From an uncultured Pseudomonadales bacterium (lineage in GTDB: Bacteria; Pseudomonadota; Gammaproteobacteria; Pseudomonadales; Porticoccaceae), in NCBI GenBank assembly GCA_943788875.1, contig CALSSA010000001.1:248001-312000 (forward strand): 64,000 nt of DNA, written 5' to 3'. This document shows positions 1-11,770 of this stretch, piece after piece. How positions within the stretch are numbered: the stretch's first letter is position 1; every line of letters begins with the position of its first letter. The translations under genes were made by a program, and so were the position numbers. The notes beneath the pieces were generated by a model that searched no databases, was not told the DNA's origin, and saw only the letters and a list, made by a program, of their open reading frames with translations.

Positions 1-1336
<1,336 letters not shown>

Positions 1337-2287
1337 AAATAATTGCCACTATAGTGGCATTCTCAACTGTTTCACTCAGTGCCAGTGCTGCAGCAACAGA
1401 ACCGCCAGCAGAGACACCACAAAAAATACCCTCTTCTCTAGCCAGACGACGCATTGCATGCTCGGCATCGGCTTGGGAAATATCCATAACTCTATCTACA
1501 TTGGTGTGATCAAAAATTCCTGGCATATAGGCCTTAGGCCAGCGCCTGATGCCTGGAATTGATGCGCCATCTTCTGGCTGCAAACCAATAATCTGAACCG
1601 CTGAATTCTGTTCTTTGAGATAGGCAGAGACACCCATAATCGTGCCTGTGGTTCCCATCGAACTGACAAAATGGGTAATTGTGCCATTGGTATCGTGCCA
1701 GATTTCCGGGCCTGTGCCCTGATAATGAGCCAGTGGATTATCCGGGTTGTTAAACTGGTCCAGCACAGTGCCCTGACCTTCCGATTGCATTTTTTGCGCA
1801 AGGTCTCGCGCCCCTTCCATACCCTCCGCCTGACTGACCTCAATCAGCTTCGCACCATAGGCGGTCATGGCCCATTTGCGCTCATCAGTGGCATTGTCCG
1901 GCATAATCAATGTCATCCGATAGCCCCTCATGGCCGCAGCCATGGCCAGAGCAATACCGGTATTGCCACTGGTCGCCTCAATCAAATGATCCCCAGGGCT
2001 AATCTCGCCCCGCGCCTCAGCGGCTTTAATCATATTGAGTGCCGGGCGATCTTTAACACTGCCCGCCGGGTTATCGCCTTCCAGTTTGGCAAGAATAGTA
2101 TTGGATGTTTTGCCGGGCATGCGCTGCAGCGCCACCAAACGGGTGTTGCCAACGCAATGTTCGATACTGGGATAGTCCATATTCAAAATCTACAATTGGT
2201 AAAATTTATCACCCCATTGTGCCTCAAACGATGTGCTTGCGCCCCTACAGGGTGGTTATATCACAGAACCATTTCTTCTATATTGAT

Positions 2288-2662
2288 TCAGGTTAAAACT
2301 GCATAGGCCAGTGCATACTGCCGTTCATCTGCCAGACTCAATAACATCCGGCTGCCGCCCAATGACTCCATCACCTGTAATGCACCACCACTGAGTTCCG
2401 CCCCTGGGGCACCAAACTCATTATTTACAATTAGAATATCCTGAAAGCTGACTCCGCGACCAATACCTGTGCCAAGTGCTTTGGCTACCGCTTCTTTAGC
2501 AGCAAAACGCTTGGCCACAAAGGCGACACTCTGGTTTAGGCGATTATATTCCTGCTGCTCTGACTCGCAGAGTATGCGTTGAATAAACTTATTTCCCTGC
2601 CGTTCTAATATTGCCGCAATACGCTCTATTTCAACAATATCTGTGCCTATCGCCAGTGCCAT
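2288..2662 (-). CDS. acpS: Holo-[acyl-carrier-protein] synthase
   Basis: AcpS transfers 4'-phosphopantetheine from CoA to the serine of acyl carrier protein. The 124-residue length is normal. The metal-binding GTDIVEIERI is at residues 7-16 and KRFAAKEAVAKALGTG carries the second ligand set. It overlaps recO by one base, so the two are co-translated. In many gammaproteobacteria pdxJ sits between recO and acpS; here it is missing. Confidence 0.95.
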   Translation of the reverse strand: MALAIGTDIVEIERIAAILERQGNKFIQRILCESEQQEYNRLNQSVAFVAKRFAAKEAVAKALGTGIGRGVSFQDILIVNNEFGAPGAELSGGALQVMESLGGSRMLLSLADERQYALAYAVLT

Positions 2663-3420
2663 TACTCTTTCTCCGCCCGCTGTTGCAGACTATCTGGTTT
2701 TTCTTTCGCAGACATTAGATGCTGTCGGTAGAGTTCACGACTATGTAGCTGCCTGCCACCCAAATAAAAGTCTATCACGCCACGGTTAATTTGTTTGGCT
2801 GTCCTCAACACCGCAGGGAGGCTGTGCTCCCCATTGACCAGTGCAATTAAATCCGCGCCCCTCAATGCCTTGGCATCAGCCCTCTGCTGGTTGCTAAGCA
2901 GCCTTAAACCCTGCTCGGGAATATACTGATACAGCAAGTCAGGATCTATCGCACTACCCTGAGCATCCAAATCCAATACCAGACCATAACCGAGCTCCTC
3001 CAGCAGCGACATTTCCAAATGTCTCAGCATCAGCTCATCCGGCCCATGGTTGGCCAGCTGTAAGATAAACTGTCGGTACTGTTCGTAGAAATACTCATGG
3101 GCATCGTAGTCATGCAACAGGCGATGCAGAAGCTCATTGATATAGAGCCCGGTAAACAATGCTTCAGCGCGCAAAAATACAGGGGCCTGAATAGCATCGG
3201 CACGAGTCAATGTTTTTAGCTCGCCTTTACCCTGCCAGGCAAAATGATGTTCTGTGTAGGGAAAGATAGCGCGGCTGATGCCCTGCTTGTTAGGCTTGCG
3301 AAAGCCCTTGGCCACACAGCGTACGCGGCCGTGGTTGCGGCTATAGAGATCGACCAGAAGACTGGTCTCGCGGTAGGGCGTAACATGCAGCACAAATCCT
3401 GGCTCGGCCTCGATACGCAC
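2662..3420 (-). CDS. recO: DNA repair protein RecO
   Basis: RecO works with RecF and RecR to load RecA on SSB-coated gaps during recombinational repair. The protein has the N-terminal OB-fold (GFVLHVTPYRETSLLVDLYSR, with KGFRKPNK after it) and the helical C-terminal part found in proteobacterial RecO. Its 252 residues are close to the usual 240-250. The start codon is GTG at 3420, six bases after the era stop. It belongs to the rnc-era-recO-acpS operon, an arrangement conserved across gammaproteobacteria. Confidence 0.93.
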   Translation of the reverse strand: MRIEAEPGFVLHVTPYRETSLLVDLYSRNHGRVRCVAKGFRKPNKQGISRAIFPYTEHHFAWQGKGELKTLTRADAIQAPVFLRAEALFTGLYINELLHRLLHDYDAHEYFYEQYRQFILQLANHGPDELMLRHLEMSLLEELGYGLVLDLDAQGSAIDPDLLYQYIPEQGLRLLSNQQRADAKALRGADLIALVNGEHSLPAVLRTAKQINRGVIDFYLGGRQLHSRELYRQHLMSAKEKPDSLQQRAEKE

Positions 3421-3425
3421 TGCAA

Positions 3426-4325
3426 TTAATCATCCATATAGCCAAGACTGCGCAGCGCTCTCTCATCATCAGACCAGCCACTGCGAACCTTGACCCAGGT
3501 TCTGAGCATTACTTTGCAATCCAACAGACTCTCCATATCAGCGCGAGCCTGGGCGCCAATTTTCTTAATACGTTCGCCGTTAGTACCAATAATGATTTTT
3601 TTCTGTCCATCCCGTTCAACCAGAATAAGAGCACTGATATGGGTGATTTTTTTCTCAACGCGAAACTCTTCAATCTCAACCGTCACCTGATAAGGGACTT
3701 CGGCACCCAGTTGACGAGTGATTTTCTCCCGCACAATCTCAGCGGCTAAAAAGCGCTCACTGCGATCAGTAATCTGATCTTCGGGAAACATATGCATTCT
3801 TTCGGGCATATAGGTTTTGATTTTTGCTTCCAACTCATCGAGGTTGGTTCTGCGCAATGCCGACAGAGGCACCAGGTCCGCGGCATCAACTTTGTCGGAC
3901 AAAAATTTCAGGTGGGGCAGAAGAGCTTCTTTGTCTTCAATCATATCCACCTTGTTCACCGCCACAATCACTGGCACAGAATTATTGCCTAGATACTTGG
4001 CCACATATTCATCGGCCTCGCTCCATTCAAAGCGATCAACAACAAACACCACCACATCGACATCGGCAATAACACTGGCTGCCGATCGATTCATCACGCG
4101 GTTAATGGCCCGCTCCTGATTAGTATGAATACCAGGAGTGTCGACATAGATCATCTGTAGATCATCTTCGGTTTTAATGCCTAACAATGTGTGCCTGGTG
4201 GTCTGAGGCTTGCGCGAGGTAATGCATAGCTTCTGCCCCAAAATATGATTGAGCAGAGTCGACTTGCCCACATTGGGGCGGCCAACGATAGCCACATAGC
4301 CACAGCGGGCTGGTACTTCAGTCAA
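3426..4325 (-). CDS. era: GTPase Era
   Basis: Era is an essential GTPase that binds the 3' end of 16S rRNA and assists 30S maturation at the membrane. The P-loop GRPNVGKST is at about residues 15-23, DTPGIH is the G3 motif and NKVD is G4. A C-terminal KH domain contains [14 protein letters not shown]. The length of 299 residues matches E. coli (301). It overlaps the end of rnc by four bases, indicating translational coupling of RNase III and Era. Confidence 0.97.
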   Translation of the reverse strand: MTEVPARCGYVAIVGRPNVGKSTLLNHILGQKLCITSRKPQTTRHTLLGIKTEDDLQMIYVDTPGIHTNQERAINRVMNRSAASVIADVDVVVFVVDRFEWSEADEYVAKYLGNNSVPVIVAVNKVDMIEDKEALLPHLKFLSDKVDAADLVPLSALRRTNLDELEAKIKTYMPERMHMFPEDQITDRSERFLAAEIVREKITRQLGAEVPYQVTVEIEEFRVEKKITHISALILVERDGQKKIIIGTNGERIKKIGAQARADMESLLDCKVMLRTWVKVRSGWSDDERALRSLGYMDD

Positions 4326-4999
4326 AGGCCTTTCTCCAGATCATTTAAAAGTTGTTCTGCAACCATCTGTTCAGCCTTGCGCCTACTGCTCGCCGTGGCA
4401 CTGTAATCTTGATCCAATAGCGCAATTCTGCAGCTAACGGTAAATAGTCGACTGTGAGCTTCGCCACCAGTATGGGTCAATTGATAGTCTGGCACCGGCT
4501 TGCCGCGCTGCTGCAGCCATTCCTGCAGGCTGGTTTTAGCATCTTTTGCCGGTTCGTTTTCAGAAGCAGCATCAAGCAGAGGTTTAAACCAACATAGAAT
4601 ACAGCTGCGCGCAGCCTCAAGGCCAGCATCCATATACACAGCGCCAATCAATGCCTCTACTGTATCTCCCAGTATCGAGTCGCGCCTGTGGCCACCACTT
4701 TTCATTTCACCTGGCCCCAACAGTAGTTCGGCACCCAACTCGAGATCTCTGGCAATCTGCGCCAGTGATTCTGCACGCACAATTTGCGAACGCATACGGC
4801 TGAGATCGCCCTCGCGGGCCCGAGGAAATTCAAGGTAGAGAAATTCTGAAACAATGAGACCTAAAACGGAATCACCGAGAAATTCGAGGCGTTCATTGTT
4901 ATTGCTGCCGCAGCTGCGATGGGAGAGCGCAATGGTTAAAAGTTGTTGATCGCCAAACTGGTATTGCAGGCGCTCTTGGAGTTGCCGGGCATTGCTCAA
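4322..4999 (-). CDS. rnc: Ribonuclease III
   Basis: RNase III cleaves double-stranded RNA, including the rRNA precursor. The endonuclease signature [13 protein letters not shown] is near residue 36, with a second acidic cluster [14 protein letters not shown] double-stranded RNA-binding domain occupies roughly residues 153-223. The length of 225 residues matches E. coli (226). The start is TTG at 4999 preceded by GAGG; no ATG lies nearby in frame. The DUF4845 gene is 14 bp upstream. Confidence 0.96.
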   Translation of the reverse strand: MSNARQLQERLQYQFGDQQLLTIALSHRSCGSNNNERLEFLGDSVLGLIVSEFLYLEFPRAREGDLSRMRSQIVRAESLAQIARDLELGAELLLGPGEMKSGGHRRDSILGDTVEALIGAVYMDAGLEAARSCILCWFKPLLDAASENEPAKDAKTSLQEWLQQRGKPVPDYQLTHTGGEAHSRLFTVSCRIALLDQDYSATASSRRKAEQMVAEQLLNDLEKGL

Positions 5000-5013
5000 T
5001 GATAATCCTCAGT

Positions 5014-5388
5014 TTAGTCAGTCTGTTCGGCACTGTTGAATTGATCACTAAACTTCAGAACAACATCCACATTGGCAAACATCTCTACTCTTTTTTCATA
5101 GTCCAAACGTAATACAACCCCCTCGGGACTGCGTTTAATCTGAACCTTAGACGCTGAAATATCGCGAATATTATTAATTGTAAAAAAATCACTAATCTTG
5201 CGTCGAATATCAGTACTAGACTGATCTCTCAAACCAGACTGGCCAACCTGCTCAATGGCCCCTGCAACAATGCGATTGTCCAAATAATGCGGACCAAGCT
5301 TTAAGACTAATGTTAAAAAAAATCCACCAACAAAAATCGCGATAATGGTAGTGGTCAGGGTTGCGCCGCACTGACTGTTTATTCTCAT
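5014..5388 (-). CDS. DUF4845 family small membrane protein
   Basis: A 124-residue protein with one N-terminal membrane segment at about residues 8-28 (TLTTTIIAIFVGGFFLTLVL, similar in style to a pilin signal anchor). A short soluble domain with the LGPHYLDNRIV motif of DUF4845 follows. Family members sit between lepB and rnc in many gammaproteobacteria, exactly as here. Molecular function is unknown; the position suggests a link to secretion or membrane biogenesis, but this is inference. Confidence 0.85.
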   Translation of the reverse strand: MRINSQCGATLTTTIIAIFVGGFFLTLVLKLGPHYLDNRIVAGAIEQVGQSGLRDQSSTDIRRKISDFFTINNIRDISASKVQIKRSPEGVVLRLDYEKRVEMFANVDVVLKFSDQFNSAEQTD

Positions 5389-5454
5389 ACTAAGCTCCTT
5401 CTTAATGTCGAGATATTCATCCTGAATAAAAAACTCGCTTAACTCTCCATCACC

Positions 5455-6186
5455 TTACTGGATTTTTCCTGCACGATCAAAACTGGGCACACTAAAAAAC
5501 TCATTCCAAAACATCCAGCGGGCGAAGGCTTTACCCACAATGCGGTCCTCAGGCACCGGGCCCCAGACTCGACTATCGCTGGAGTTATCCCGATTGTCAC
5601 CCATCATAAAATAATGACCTTCAGGTACCAGTGACGAGAAGTTCTGGCTCAGGCGGGTAGGTGATATCCGCTTCTGCATCAGATGCTCAGCGCCGGTTAA
5701 ATTTTCAGACATGACTACTGAGCGGGCTGAGTTAGCTTCTTCTGATGCCAGAGTCTGCTGCATCGGTTCACCATTGACATAGAGCACGCCATTTAGCACC
5801 TGAATCTTGTCCCCGGGCAGACCCACCACGCGCTTGATAAAATAGCGGTCTTCATGGGGTGGAAAAAACACCATCACATCGCCCCGCTCTGGAAGAGAAA
5901 CTTCAATCACCTTGGTACGCAGCACTGGCAACCTGATACCGTAGGTCCATTTGCTGACCAGAATAAAGTCACCCACTTTTAACGTCGGTACCATTGACTG
6001 AGAGGGGATCTGGAAAGGCTCGATCAGAAATGAGCGCAGTATCAGCACCAAGCCAAGTACAGGCGCCAGGGAACCGGTAAATTCGATCAGCCCCTCTTCC
6101 TGCTTAACGACAAATTTATTCAGTAACCAGAATACCGCTGCAAGCAGAAATATCAGTGTAAGAATCAGTTCAAAATTGAGATCCAT
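5455..6186 (-). CDS. lepB: Signal peptidase I
   Basis: LepB removes signal peptides from exported proteins at the outer face of the inner membrane. Two N-terminal membrane segments (about residues 5-23 and 40-56) precede the catalytic domain. PSQSMVPTL contains the nucleophile Ser64, DRYFIKRVVGLPGD contains the general base Lys118, and MGDNRDNSSDSR is box E. At 243 residues it is shorter than the E. coli enzyme (324) but typical for marine gammaproteobacteria. It follows lepA by 32 bp as the second gene of the operon. Confidence 0.96.
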   Translation of the reverse strand: MDLNFELILTLIFLLAAVFWLLNKFVVKQEEGLIEFTGSLAPVLGLVLILRSFLIEPFQIPSQSMVPTLKVGDFILVSKWTYGIRLPVLRTKVIEVSLPERGDVMVFFPPHEDRYFIKRVVGLPGDKIQVLNGVLYVNGEPMQQTLASEEANSARSVVMSENLTGAEHLMQKRISPTRLSQNFSSLVPEGHYFMMGDNRDNSSDSRVWGPVPEDRIVGKAFARWMFWNEFFSVPSFDRAGKIQ

Positions 6187-6218
6187 AGGACCTGTCTCCG
6201 TTGCAAATGACGAGCGAA

Positions 6219-8012
6219 TTAAGTTTTCAGAACAGCCAAGAAAGCATCCTGTGGTATTTCCACACTGCCAACCTGCTTCATACGTTTTTTACCGGCCTTC
6301 TGTTTTTCCAACAACTTCTTCTTCCGGGTAACATCACCACCGTAACATTTAGCTGTCACATTCTTGCGCAGTGCTTTAACTGTAGTACGAGCAATAACAC
6401 TACCGCCAATCGCGGCTTGAATTGCCACGTCAAACATTTGTCGTGGAATCAGCTCTTTCATCTTATCTGCTAGGTTGCGGCCCTTCTGTATCGAGTGATC
6501 GCGATGAATAATTGCCGCTAGGGCATCAACCCGATCACCATTGATAAGAATATCCAGTTTGACCAGAGACGCAGCTTCAAATCGAGTAAAGCTATAGTCC
6601 AAAGAGGCAAACCCGCGGCTTACAGATTTTAGCCGATCGAAGAAGTCCATGACCACTTCGCTCATTGGCAGTTCATAGCGAATTGACACCTGGCCACCAA
6701 TAAACTGCATATCTTTTTGTACGCCACGCTTTTCAACACAGAGGGTAATAACATTACCCACAAAGTCTTTGGGCACCAGTATGTTGGCTTCGCAGATGGG
6801 CTCGCGCATCTCATCAATATTGCCGGGGTCCGGCAAATCCGACGGGTTTGACACATACAGTGTCTCGCCTTTATTGGTAATAATTTCATAGACCACTGTT
6901 GGGGCAGTAGTGATCAAATCAAGATTGTATTCTCGCTCCAATCGCTCCTGAATGATCTCCATGTGCAGCATACCCAGGAAGCCGCAGCGGAAACCAAAAC
7001 CCAGAGCATCTGAACTCTCAGGCTCATAAAACAAAGAAGCATCGTTAACCGCCAGCTTTGCCAGCGCCTCACGAAAATCTTCAAAGTCATCAGAATCAAC
7101 CGGGAACATACCCGCATAGACCTGCGGCTTAATCTTTTGGAACCCCGGCAGTGCCTCGGCCTCGGAGGTGCTCATATGAGTGATGGTATCCCCCACTGGC
7201 GCGCCGAGAATATCTTTGATTCCAGCTACCATAAAGCCCACTTCACCGGCCTTTAGCACACCGGTTTCATGACGCTTGGGGGTAAACACACCAACACTGT
7301 CAACCACATGGGGCTTGCCGATGGATTTGGCGATAATCTTGCTCTTAGTGCTGAGGGTGCCCTGCATAACCCGCACCAGAGATACAACGCCCAGATAGTT
7401 ATCAAACCAGGAATCTATAATAAGTGCCTGAAGCGGCGCATCCACATCTCCAACCGGGGCAGGCACCTGCTTTACCAGTTCGTCGAGAATCTCCTTGATG
7501 CCATCACCGGTTTTGGCACTGCAGCGCACGGCTTCTTCAGCCTCAATACCAATAATATTCTCAATTTCATTGATCACTTTTTCCGGCTCTGCCTGGGGCA
7601 GATCCATCTTATTTAGTACCGGAATCACTTCCAGCCCCTGGGCAATGGCTGTGTAGCAGTTAGCTACAGACTGAGCCTCTACGCCCTGGGCCGCATCCAC
7701 AATTAGCAGTGCGCCTTCACAGGCCGCCAGAGATCTGGAAACTTCGTAGGTGAAATCCACATGTCCGGGAGTATCAATAAAATTGAGCTGATAGACTTTT
7801 CCATCTTGCGCAGTAAAGGGCAGCGTTACACTCTGAGATTTGATGGTGATGCCGCGCTCGCGTTCGATATCCATAGAATCCAGAACCTGCGAGGCCATTT
7901 CACGCTCGCTAAGTCCGCCACAGAGCTGAATAAAGCGATCAGCAATGGTAGATTTGCCATGGTCGATATGGGCAATAATAGAAAAATTTCTGATATGACT
8001 GAGATCTGACAA
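6219..8012 (-). CDS. lepA: Elongation factor 4 (LepA)
   Basis: LepA is a ribosome-associated GTPase of the EF-G family that affects initiation or back-translocation under stress. The G1 motif AHIDHGKST is at about residues 14-22, DTPGHVDF is G3 and NKMD is G4. The protein ends in the LepA-specific C-terminal domain ([19 protein letters not shown]). At 597 residues it matches E. coli (599). The start codon is TTG at 8012, giving [11 protein letters not shown]. It is the first gene of the lepA-lepB-DUF4845-rnc-era-recO-acpS run. Confidence 0.97.
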   Translation of the reverse strand: MSDLSHIRNFSIIAHIDHGKSTIADRFIQLCGGLSEREMASQVLDSMDIERERGITIKSQSVTLPFTAQDGKVYQLNFIDTPGHVDFTYEVSRSLAACEGALLIVDAAQGVEAQSVANCYTAIAQGLEVIPVLNKMDLPQAEPEKVINEIENIIGIEAEEAVRCSAKTGDGIKEILDELVKQVPAPVGDVDAPLQALIIDSWFDNYLGVVSLVRVMQGTLSTKSKIIAKSIGKPHVVDSVGVFTPKRHETGVLKAGEVGFMVAGIKDILGAPVGDTITHMSTSEAEALPGFQKIKPQVYAGMFPVDSDDFEDFREALAKLAVNDASLFYEPESSDALGFGFRCGFLGMLHMEIIQERLEREYNLDLITTAPTVVYEIITNKGETLYVSNPSDLPDPGNIDEMREPICEANILVPKDFVGNVITLCVEKRGVQKDMQFIGGQVSIRYELPMSEVVMDFFDRLKSVSRGFASLDYSFTRFEAASLVKLDILINGDRVDALAAIIHRDHSIQKGRNLADKMKELIPRQMFDVAIQAAIGGSVIARTTVKALRKNVTAKCYGGDVTRKKKLLEKQKAGKKRMKQVGSVEIPQDAFLAVLKT

Positions 8013-8087
8013 AGTGTTTGCGCTGCCGTTAAAAAATGCGTGCGGATTCTAGCCTATTTGCGTCTCAGTAGCTATCTCGAGACTCAG

Positions 8088-8123
8088 GGCCACTTGATTT
8101 TTTCAAGCAAAAACCAAGTGGCC
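8088..8123 (-). terminator. Hairpin between mucD and lepA
   Basis: GGCCACTTG (8088-8096) pairs with CAAGTGGCC (8115-8123). The stem continues through five A-T pairs after one mismatch, leaving a loop of about six bases. It lies just after the mucD stop in the direction of transcription. No uridine run follows it, so it may be a processing or weak termination site rather than a classic rho-independent terminator. Confidence 0.45.
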
Positions 8124-8135
8124 GACAGATTAGCC

Positions 8136-9506
8136 CTAATCAATAGTAAAGGTTCTAAATATGGCTCTACCCTGACGGTAAAAACGAATCGCTATGGGAG
8201 TGTTTTCCGGCAATTCGGCGATTACCTGAGAGTACTCATCAACATCATCAATACGGCTGTAACCCAGCTGCATAATAATATCGCCTTTTCGAATCCCGGA
8301 TTTGGCCGCTGCAGAATTGGTCGACACCTCGGCAACCATCACACCACCGCGCAAGCGCAATGCTTCCGCCTGTCGATCAGTCAGTTCCTGAGTGACCAAC
8401 CCCAGCCGATCGCTGCCATCACCGCTGTCTGCCACGGCATCTGCATCTTTGTCCAGAGCAGCCACTGTAACATTGAGGGTTTTGCGCTTACCTTCCCGAT
8501 AAACCTCAACCCTAGCCTTCGCCCCTGGCGCCATCATACCCACCACATGGGGCAGATCGCCGGAGTCAACAATAGGGTCGCCGTTGAATCGAACAATAAC
8601 ATCGCCGGGGAGAATACCGCCCTTATCTGCCGGGCCATCTTCTTCCACTGCATTGATCAAAGCACCCTGGGGCTTACCCAGTTCCAGAGACTCGGCCAGC
8701 GCTTTGTCGACGTCCTGAATAACCACTCCGAGCCAGCCGCGCTGGACCCTGCCATTCTCTTTAAGCTGCTCCACAACACCAAGAGCTACGCTGGTGGGAA
8801 TAGAAAAAGACAGTCCAATCGACCCGCCGGAGCGAGAATATATCTGCGAGTTAATACCCACCACTTCTCCGTCCAGATTAAACAGAGGCCCGCCAGAATT
8901 GCCGGGATTAATAGCTACATCAGTCTGAATAAAAGGCACATAGTTCTCGCCCTTCTCGGTGGGGATGCTGCGTCCAATAGCGCTAACAATGCCAGCGGTC
9001 ACTGAGTAATCAAGGCCGAAAGGCGAACCTATGGCCAGCACCCATTCGCCAACTCGCAGCTCATCGGTGTCGGCAAACTCCACGGTGGGCAGATCCTCAG
9101 CCTCTATCTTCAAAAGAGCCAAATCAGAACGCCGATCCGAGCCGACAATCTCGGCACTGTATTCAAGGCGATCGGCGAACAGCACCTGAATCTTGTCGGC
9201 GCCATCAATCACATGGTGATTGGTCAAAATATATCCGTCATCAGAAATCACAAATCCCGAACCCATCGAGCGCGCAGGTCGCTCGGTCTGCGGCCGATTT
9301 CGCTGTTCGAGGAGTTCACGAAAAATATCAGGCAACTGTCCCTGAAGATTGCGCTGAACTGGAGGCTTGCCTTTGCTAATGGTATTAATTTTAACCACCG
9401 CAGGAGAGACATCCTCTACAAGGTCGGCAAAATTTGGCAGTTGGGCATGGACCGGGACGCTTAGAAAAAAGAAAAATGCAGTGATAGTGATAAATTTCTT
9501 CAGCAC
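8136..9506 (-). CDS. mucD: Periplasmic Do-like serine protease (MucD/DegQ type)
   Basis: A periplasmic trypsin-like protease and chaperone that clears misfolded proteins and limits sigma-E signalling. Residues 1-21 form a signal peptide ending VHA. The catalytic triad is visible as His98 (NHHVIDGAD), Asp128 (RRSDLALL) and Ser204 (GNSGGPL). Two PDZ domains follow, at about 255-345 and 365-450. The length of 456 residues is normal for the Do family. It is the distal gene of the rpoE-rseA-rseB-rseC-mucD cluster, the same order as algU-mucABCD in Pseudomonas, so control by sigma-E is likely. Confidence 0.94.
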   Translation of the reverse strand: MLKKFITITAFFFFLSVPVHAQLPNFADLVEDVSPAVVKINTISKGKPPVQRNLQGQLPDIFRELLEQRNRPQTERPARSMGSGFVISDDGYILTNHHVIDGADKIQVLFADRLEYSAEIVGSDRRSDLALLKIEAEDLPTVEFADTDELRVGEWVLAIGSPFGLDYSVTAGIVSAIGRSIPTEKGENYVPFIQTDVAINPGNSGGPLFNLDGEVVGINSQIYSRSGGSIGLSFSIPTSVALGVVEQLKENGRVQRGWLGVVIQDVDKALAESLELGKPQGALINAVEEDGPADKGGILPGDVIVRFNGDPIVDSGDLPHVVGMMAPGAKARVEVYREGKRKTLNVTVAALDKDADAVADSGDGSDRLGLVTQELTDRQAEALRLRGGVMVAEVSTNSAAAKSGIRKGDIIMQLGYSRIDDVDEYSQVIAELPENTPIAIRFYRQGRAIFRTFTID

Positions 9507-9542
9507 AGAGTTATCTCCAATATTAGGGTTGTGAAAGCAATA

Positions 9543-10001
9543 TTACAAAAAGTCTAAATTTTTCTTTTCGCAATAGCTATCAAATAAGACAGGGTTAGTA
9601 CGTAAATCGTTCCTTGTTTTTTTACTGTGCAGATTAACCACTAGGCCACCAGTGAACAGCCCACAGAGGGCACCCAAAATACTACCCATGTCACCGCCAG
9701 ACCCCGCTACCCAGGCTCCGCTGACAGCACAGACAACAGGTAACAGATAAACCAGCAGAGAACCTTTAACAATGACATCTTCGGGGATGGCAATATCCAC
9801 ATCCTGGCCTATGGCGATAGCATCGGCGGAATATTGATCCAGCAATACACGGATACGGTTGGTTTTGCCCGTTAGCTTAGATAGCACCCTGGTGCCACAG
9901 CCTTTCTGCGCAACACAGGCCTCACAGGCTGTTTTCTGAATCGTTTCCACCCACAGGCTATCGGACTCAATAGCGACCACAGTGCCAGTTTCAACAATCA
10001 T
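9543..10001 (-). CDS. rseC: RseC/MucC family protein
   Basis: An inner-membrane protein that modulates sigma-E signalling and, in related systems, helps reduce SoxR. The cysteine cluster C-x2-C-x5-C (residues 29-40 region, ACEACVAQKGCG) matches the family, and two membrane segments are seen at about residues 78-96 and 103-121. The 152-residue length is typical. It overlaps the rseB stop by four bases (ATGA). Confidence 0.9.
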   Translation of the reverse strand: MIVETGTVVAIESDSLWVETIQKTACEACVAQKGCGTRVLSKLTGKTNRIRVLLDQYSADAIAIGQDVDIAIPEDVIVKGSLLVYLLPVVCAVSGAWVAGSGGDMGSILGALCGLFTGGLVVNLHSKKTRNDLRTNPVLFDSYCEKKNLDFL

Positions 10002-10987
10002 TTAACCGCCTGCGCTGCACCCTCTAAGGTACCGACCAAGGGGCCTATGGAAATGGCGATTTGTTTGGCTGTGGCATCGGGAATCTCACCCACCACACAG
10101 ATAGCATAGTGCTGATCTCCAACAGTCACCTTGTTTAGAACTGCCACTGTAGTACCCAGCTTGGCATCCACGGGAGGAAAACGGCGACTTTTTTCCGCCG
10201 AATCAATAAACACAGAGAACAGAGCCAGACCATCTGTATACATCCAAGCTTCGTCTCCAGTAGCACTGTCAACCTTGATATCTGAGAGAACAAAACCAGG
10301 GGGTAACCAGTTGGGCTGCCACATGGAAATAGAGGGATCCGCAGACGCACTAGAATCAAGACAACCCGGGGCTTGCTGGGAATGCACTAACTGTTCCGGG
10401 AGCTGAATATTGCCCAGATCGACAGGGAAAGAAATATCAACATATTGGAAACGTTCCAGAGGCTTACCGGATTGACTGATCAGCATGGACTGAAGCATCA
10501 AGCCATTGATCTTGTCTATGGCCACGACATAGCCATAGCGCAGCTTATCCTTGGGCCGGATTTCAACCATGTAGGCCAAGCGGCCAGCAATTCTCGCATT
10601 GCCGCGGATATAAAAACTGTAGAGATCATCGAGACCAGAGCCGCTCTCCGCCATTAAATCAGAGCCTCTTAGCAGCATATCGCCAGGACGCAGACAGCCT
10701 ACATCATCACCACGGCGAACAATTTCGTGGCCAGCACCATCCATATGCACGATACGCTCATAGGTCTGACCGTCTCGCACCAGATGGGCTACTTTGATGC
10801 TGCGCAGGGTACCGCGAAACTCATAGGTGAATACACCCTGATAATTTAGCTCTTTGGCCGCCATGGCAGTCCCGGCAACAAGGTCATAGGCTGACTTATT
10901 TTGCTCAGCGAACAATGGCCCATGAGCAAAAAAGGCGGCTATAAAAGCCGCCAGTCTAAGATTTTTACACCAATGCTTTAGCGTCAT
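9998..10987 (-). CDS. rseB: Sigma-E regulatory protein RseB/MucB
   Basis: RseB is a periplasmic sensor that binds RseA and shields it from DegS cleavage until envelope stress releases it. The protein has a signal peptide and the two MucB/RseB beta domains (FTYEFRGTLRSIKVAHLVRDG near the start; WQPNWLPPGFVLSD opening the C-terminal domain). The frame is open upstream to 11017, inside rseA. The ATG at 10987 is preferred because it starts the signal peptide (MTLKHWCKNLRLAAFIAAFF) and follows GAGTGA, and it lies four bases after the rseA stop. Confidence 0.92.
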   Translation of the reverse strand: MTLKHWCKNLRLAAFIAAFFAHGPLFAEQNKSAYDLVAGTAMAAKELNYQGVFTYEFRGTLRSIKVAHLVRDGQTYERIVHMDGAGHEIVRRGDDVGCLRPGDMLLRGSDLMAESGSGLDDLYSFYIRGNARIAGRLAYMVEIRPKDKLRYGYVVAIDKINGLMLQSMLISQSGKPLERFQYVDISFPVDLGNIQLPEQLVHSQQAPGCLDSSASADPSISMWQPNWLPPGFVLSDIKVDSATGDEAWMYTDGLALFSVFIDSAEKSRRFPPVDAKLGTTVAVLNKVTVGDQHYAICVVGEIPDATAKQIAISIGPLVGTLEGAAQAVK

Positions 10988-10991
10988 TGAA

Positions 10992-11684
10992 TCACTCTTG
11001 GCTGGCAGCAGCCTCATTCTTAGTTACCCGAGCGAACGGAAGCATGCCCCGATTACTGTTAAGTGCTGCGTTATTAGAATGTCGAAGCATAATGTCATCC
11101 ATGTACAGGCGCAATTGCTTTTCGGAAAAATTCATGCTGTTCACTGGTCGCACCTGAACAAAAGCGGCAGGGCGCTGAGACGTATTTACTGCCCCTCCAG
11201 CGCTCACCGTACGCACTGGCGCATTGGGCTGGAATCCTGCAGGGAACTGCAGAGCCGGACCTGTATTCTGCTGGCCAGCGTCAATATCCATTTCCGCAAA
11301 CTGCAGTGCATCTGCACTGGCGGGATCTGGACTATTGAGCTGTTGCACACCAAGTACAGCCACCATGGCCACAGAGGCGGCAATCGCAAAACGACCGGTT
11401 GAGCTAGCAAAACGCGTAATAGGATTCTGTCTGTGAGTATCCTCTGTATCAATGGCTGCCGCTATAGAGGCAGACAGATCGATTTTATCGACCGGCTCAC
11501 CTGCTATAGATGCCGATACCATATGATAGCGCTGCCAAATGCCGCGTACAGAGTCCGGTGAGTCAATTTGTTGATCCTGATCAATCCCTACTTCCTTTAG
11601 TATTCGATGCAGTTCAATCTCGCTGGTCTCCCCATCCATTAGGGCCGAAACTGATTCTGCCAAGCGCTCTTTGCTGTCGCTCAT
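10992..11684 (-). CDS. rseA: Anti-sigma-E factor RseA/MucA
   Basis: A single-pass membrane anti-sigma factor that holds sigma-E inactive and is destroyed by regulated proteolysis. The cytoplasmic N-terminal domain begins ERLAESVSALMDGETSEIE, the pattern that contacts sigma-E. One membrane segment lies at about residues 92-109 (RFAIAASVAMVAVLGVQ), and a periplasmic tail rich in Q, N and A follows. The 230 residues are similar to E. coli RseA (216). It lies directly downstream of rpoE and upstream of rseB. Confidence 0.93.
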   Translation of the reverse strand: MSDSKERLAESVSALMDGETSEIELHRILKEVGIDQDQQIDSPDSVRGIWQRYHMVSASIAGEPVDKIDLSASIAAAIDTEDTHRQNPITRFASSTGRFAIAASVAMVAVLGVQQLNSPDPASADALQFAEMDIDAGQQNTGPALQFPAGFQPNAPVRTVSAGGAVNTSQRPAAFVQVRPVNSMNFSEKQLRLYMDDIMLRHSNNAALNSNRGMLPFARVTKNEAAASQE

Positions 11685-11770
11685 TGTTTTACCTCGTTTA
11701 CAAAATTAAGTCGTGTTGTCAAAAAGTCTGAGGGTATGACCGGTGATTATTATAAAGGTTCACCAAACAA

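Noticed and set aside
1671-2306. Open frame of 211 codons opposite cysM
   Set aside because: It is fully antisense to a conserved gene and has no domain or ribosome-binding site that I can support.
8040-9005. Long open frame (321 codons) on the plus strand opposite mucD
   Set aside because: It lies across the well-conserved protease gene, and its translation shows no recognisable domain. It is explained by the codon bias of the other strand.
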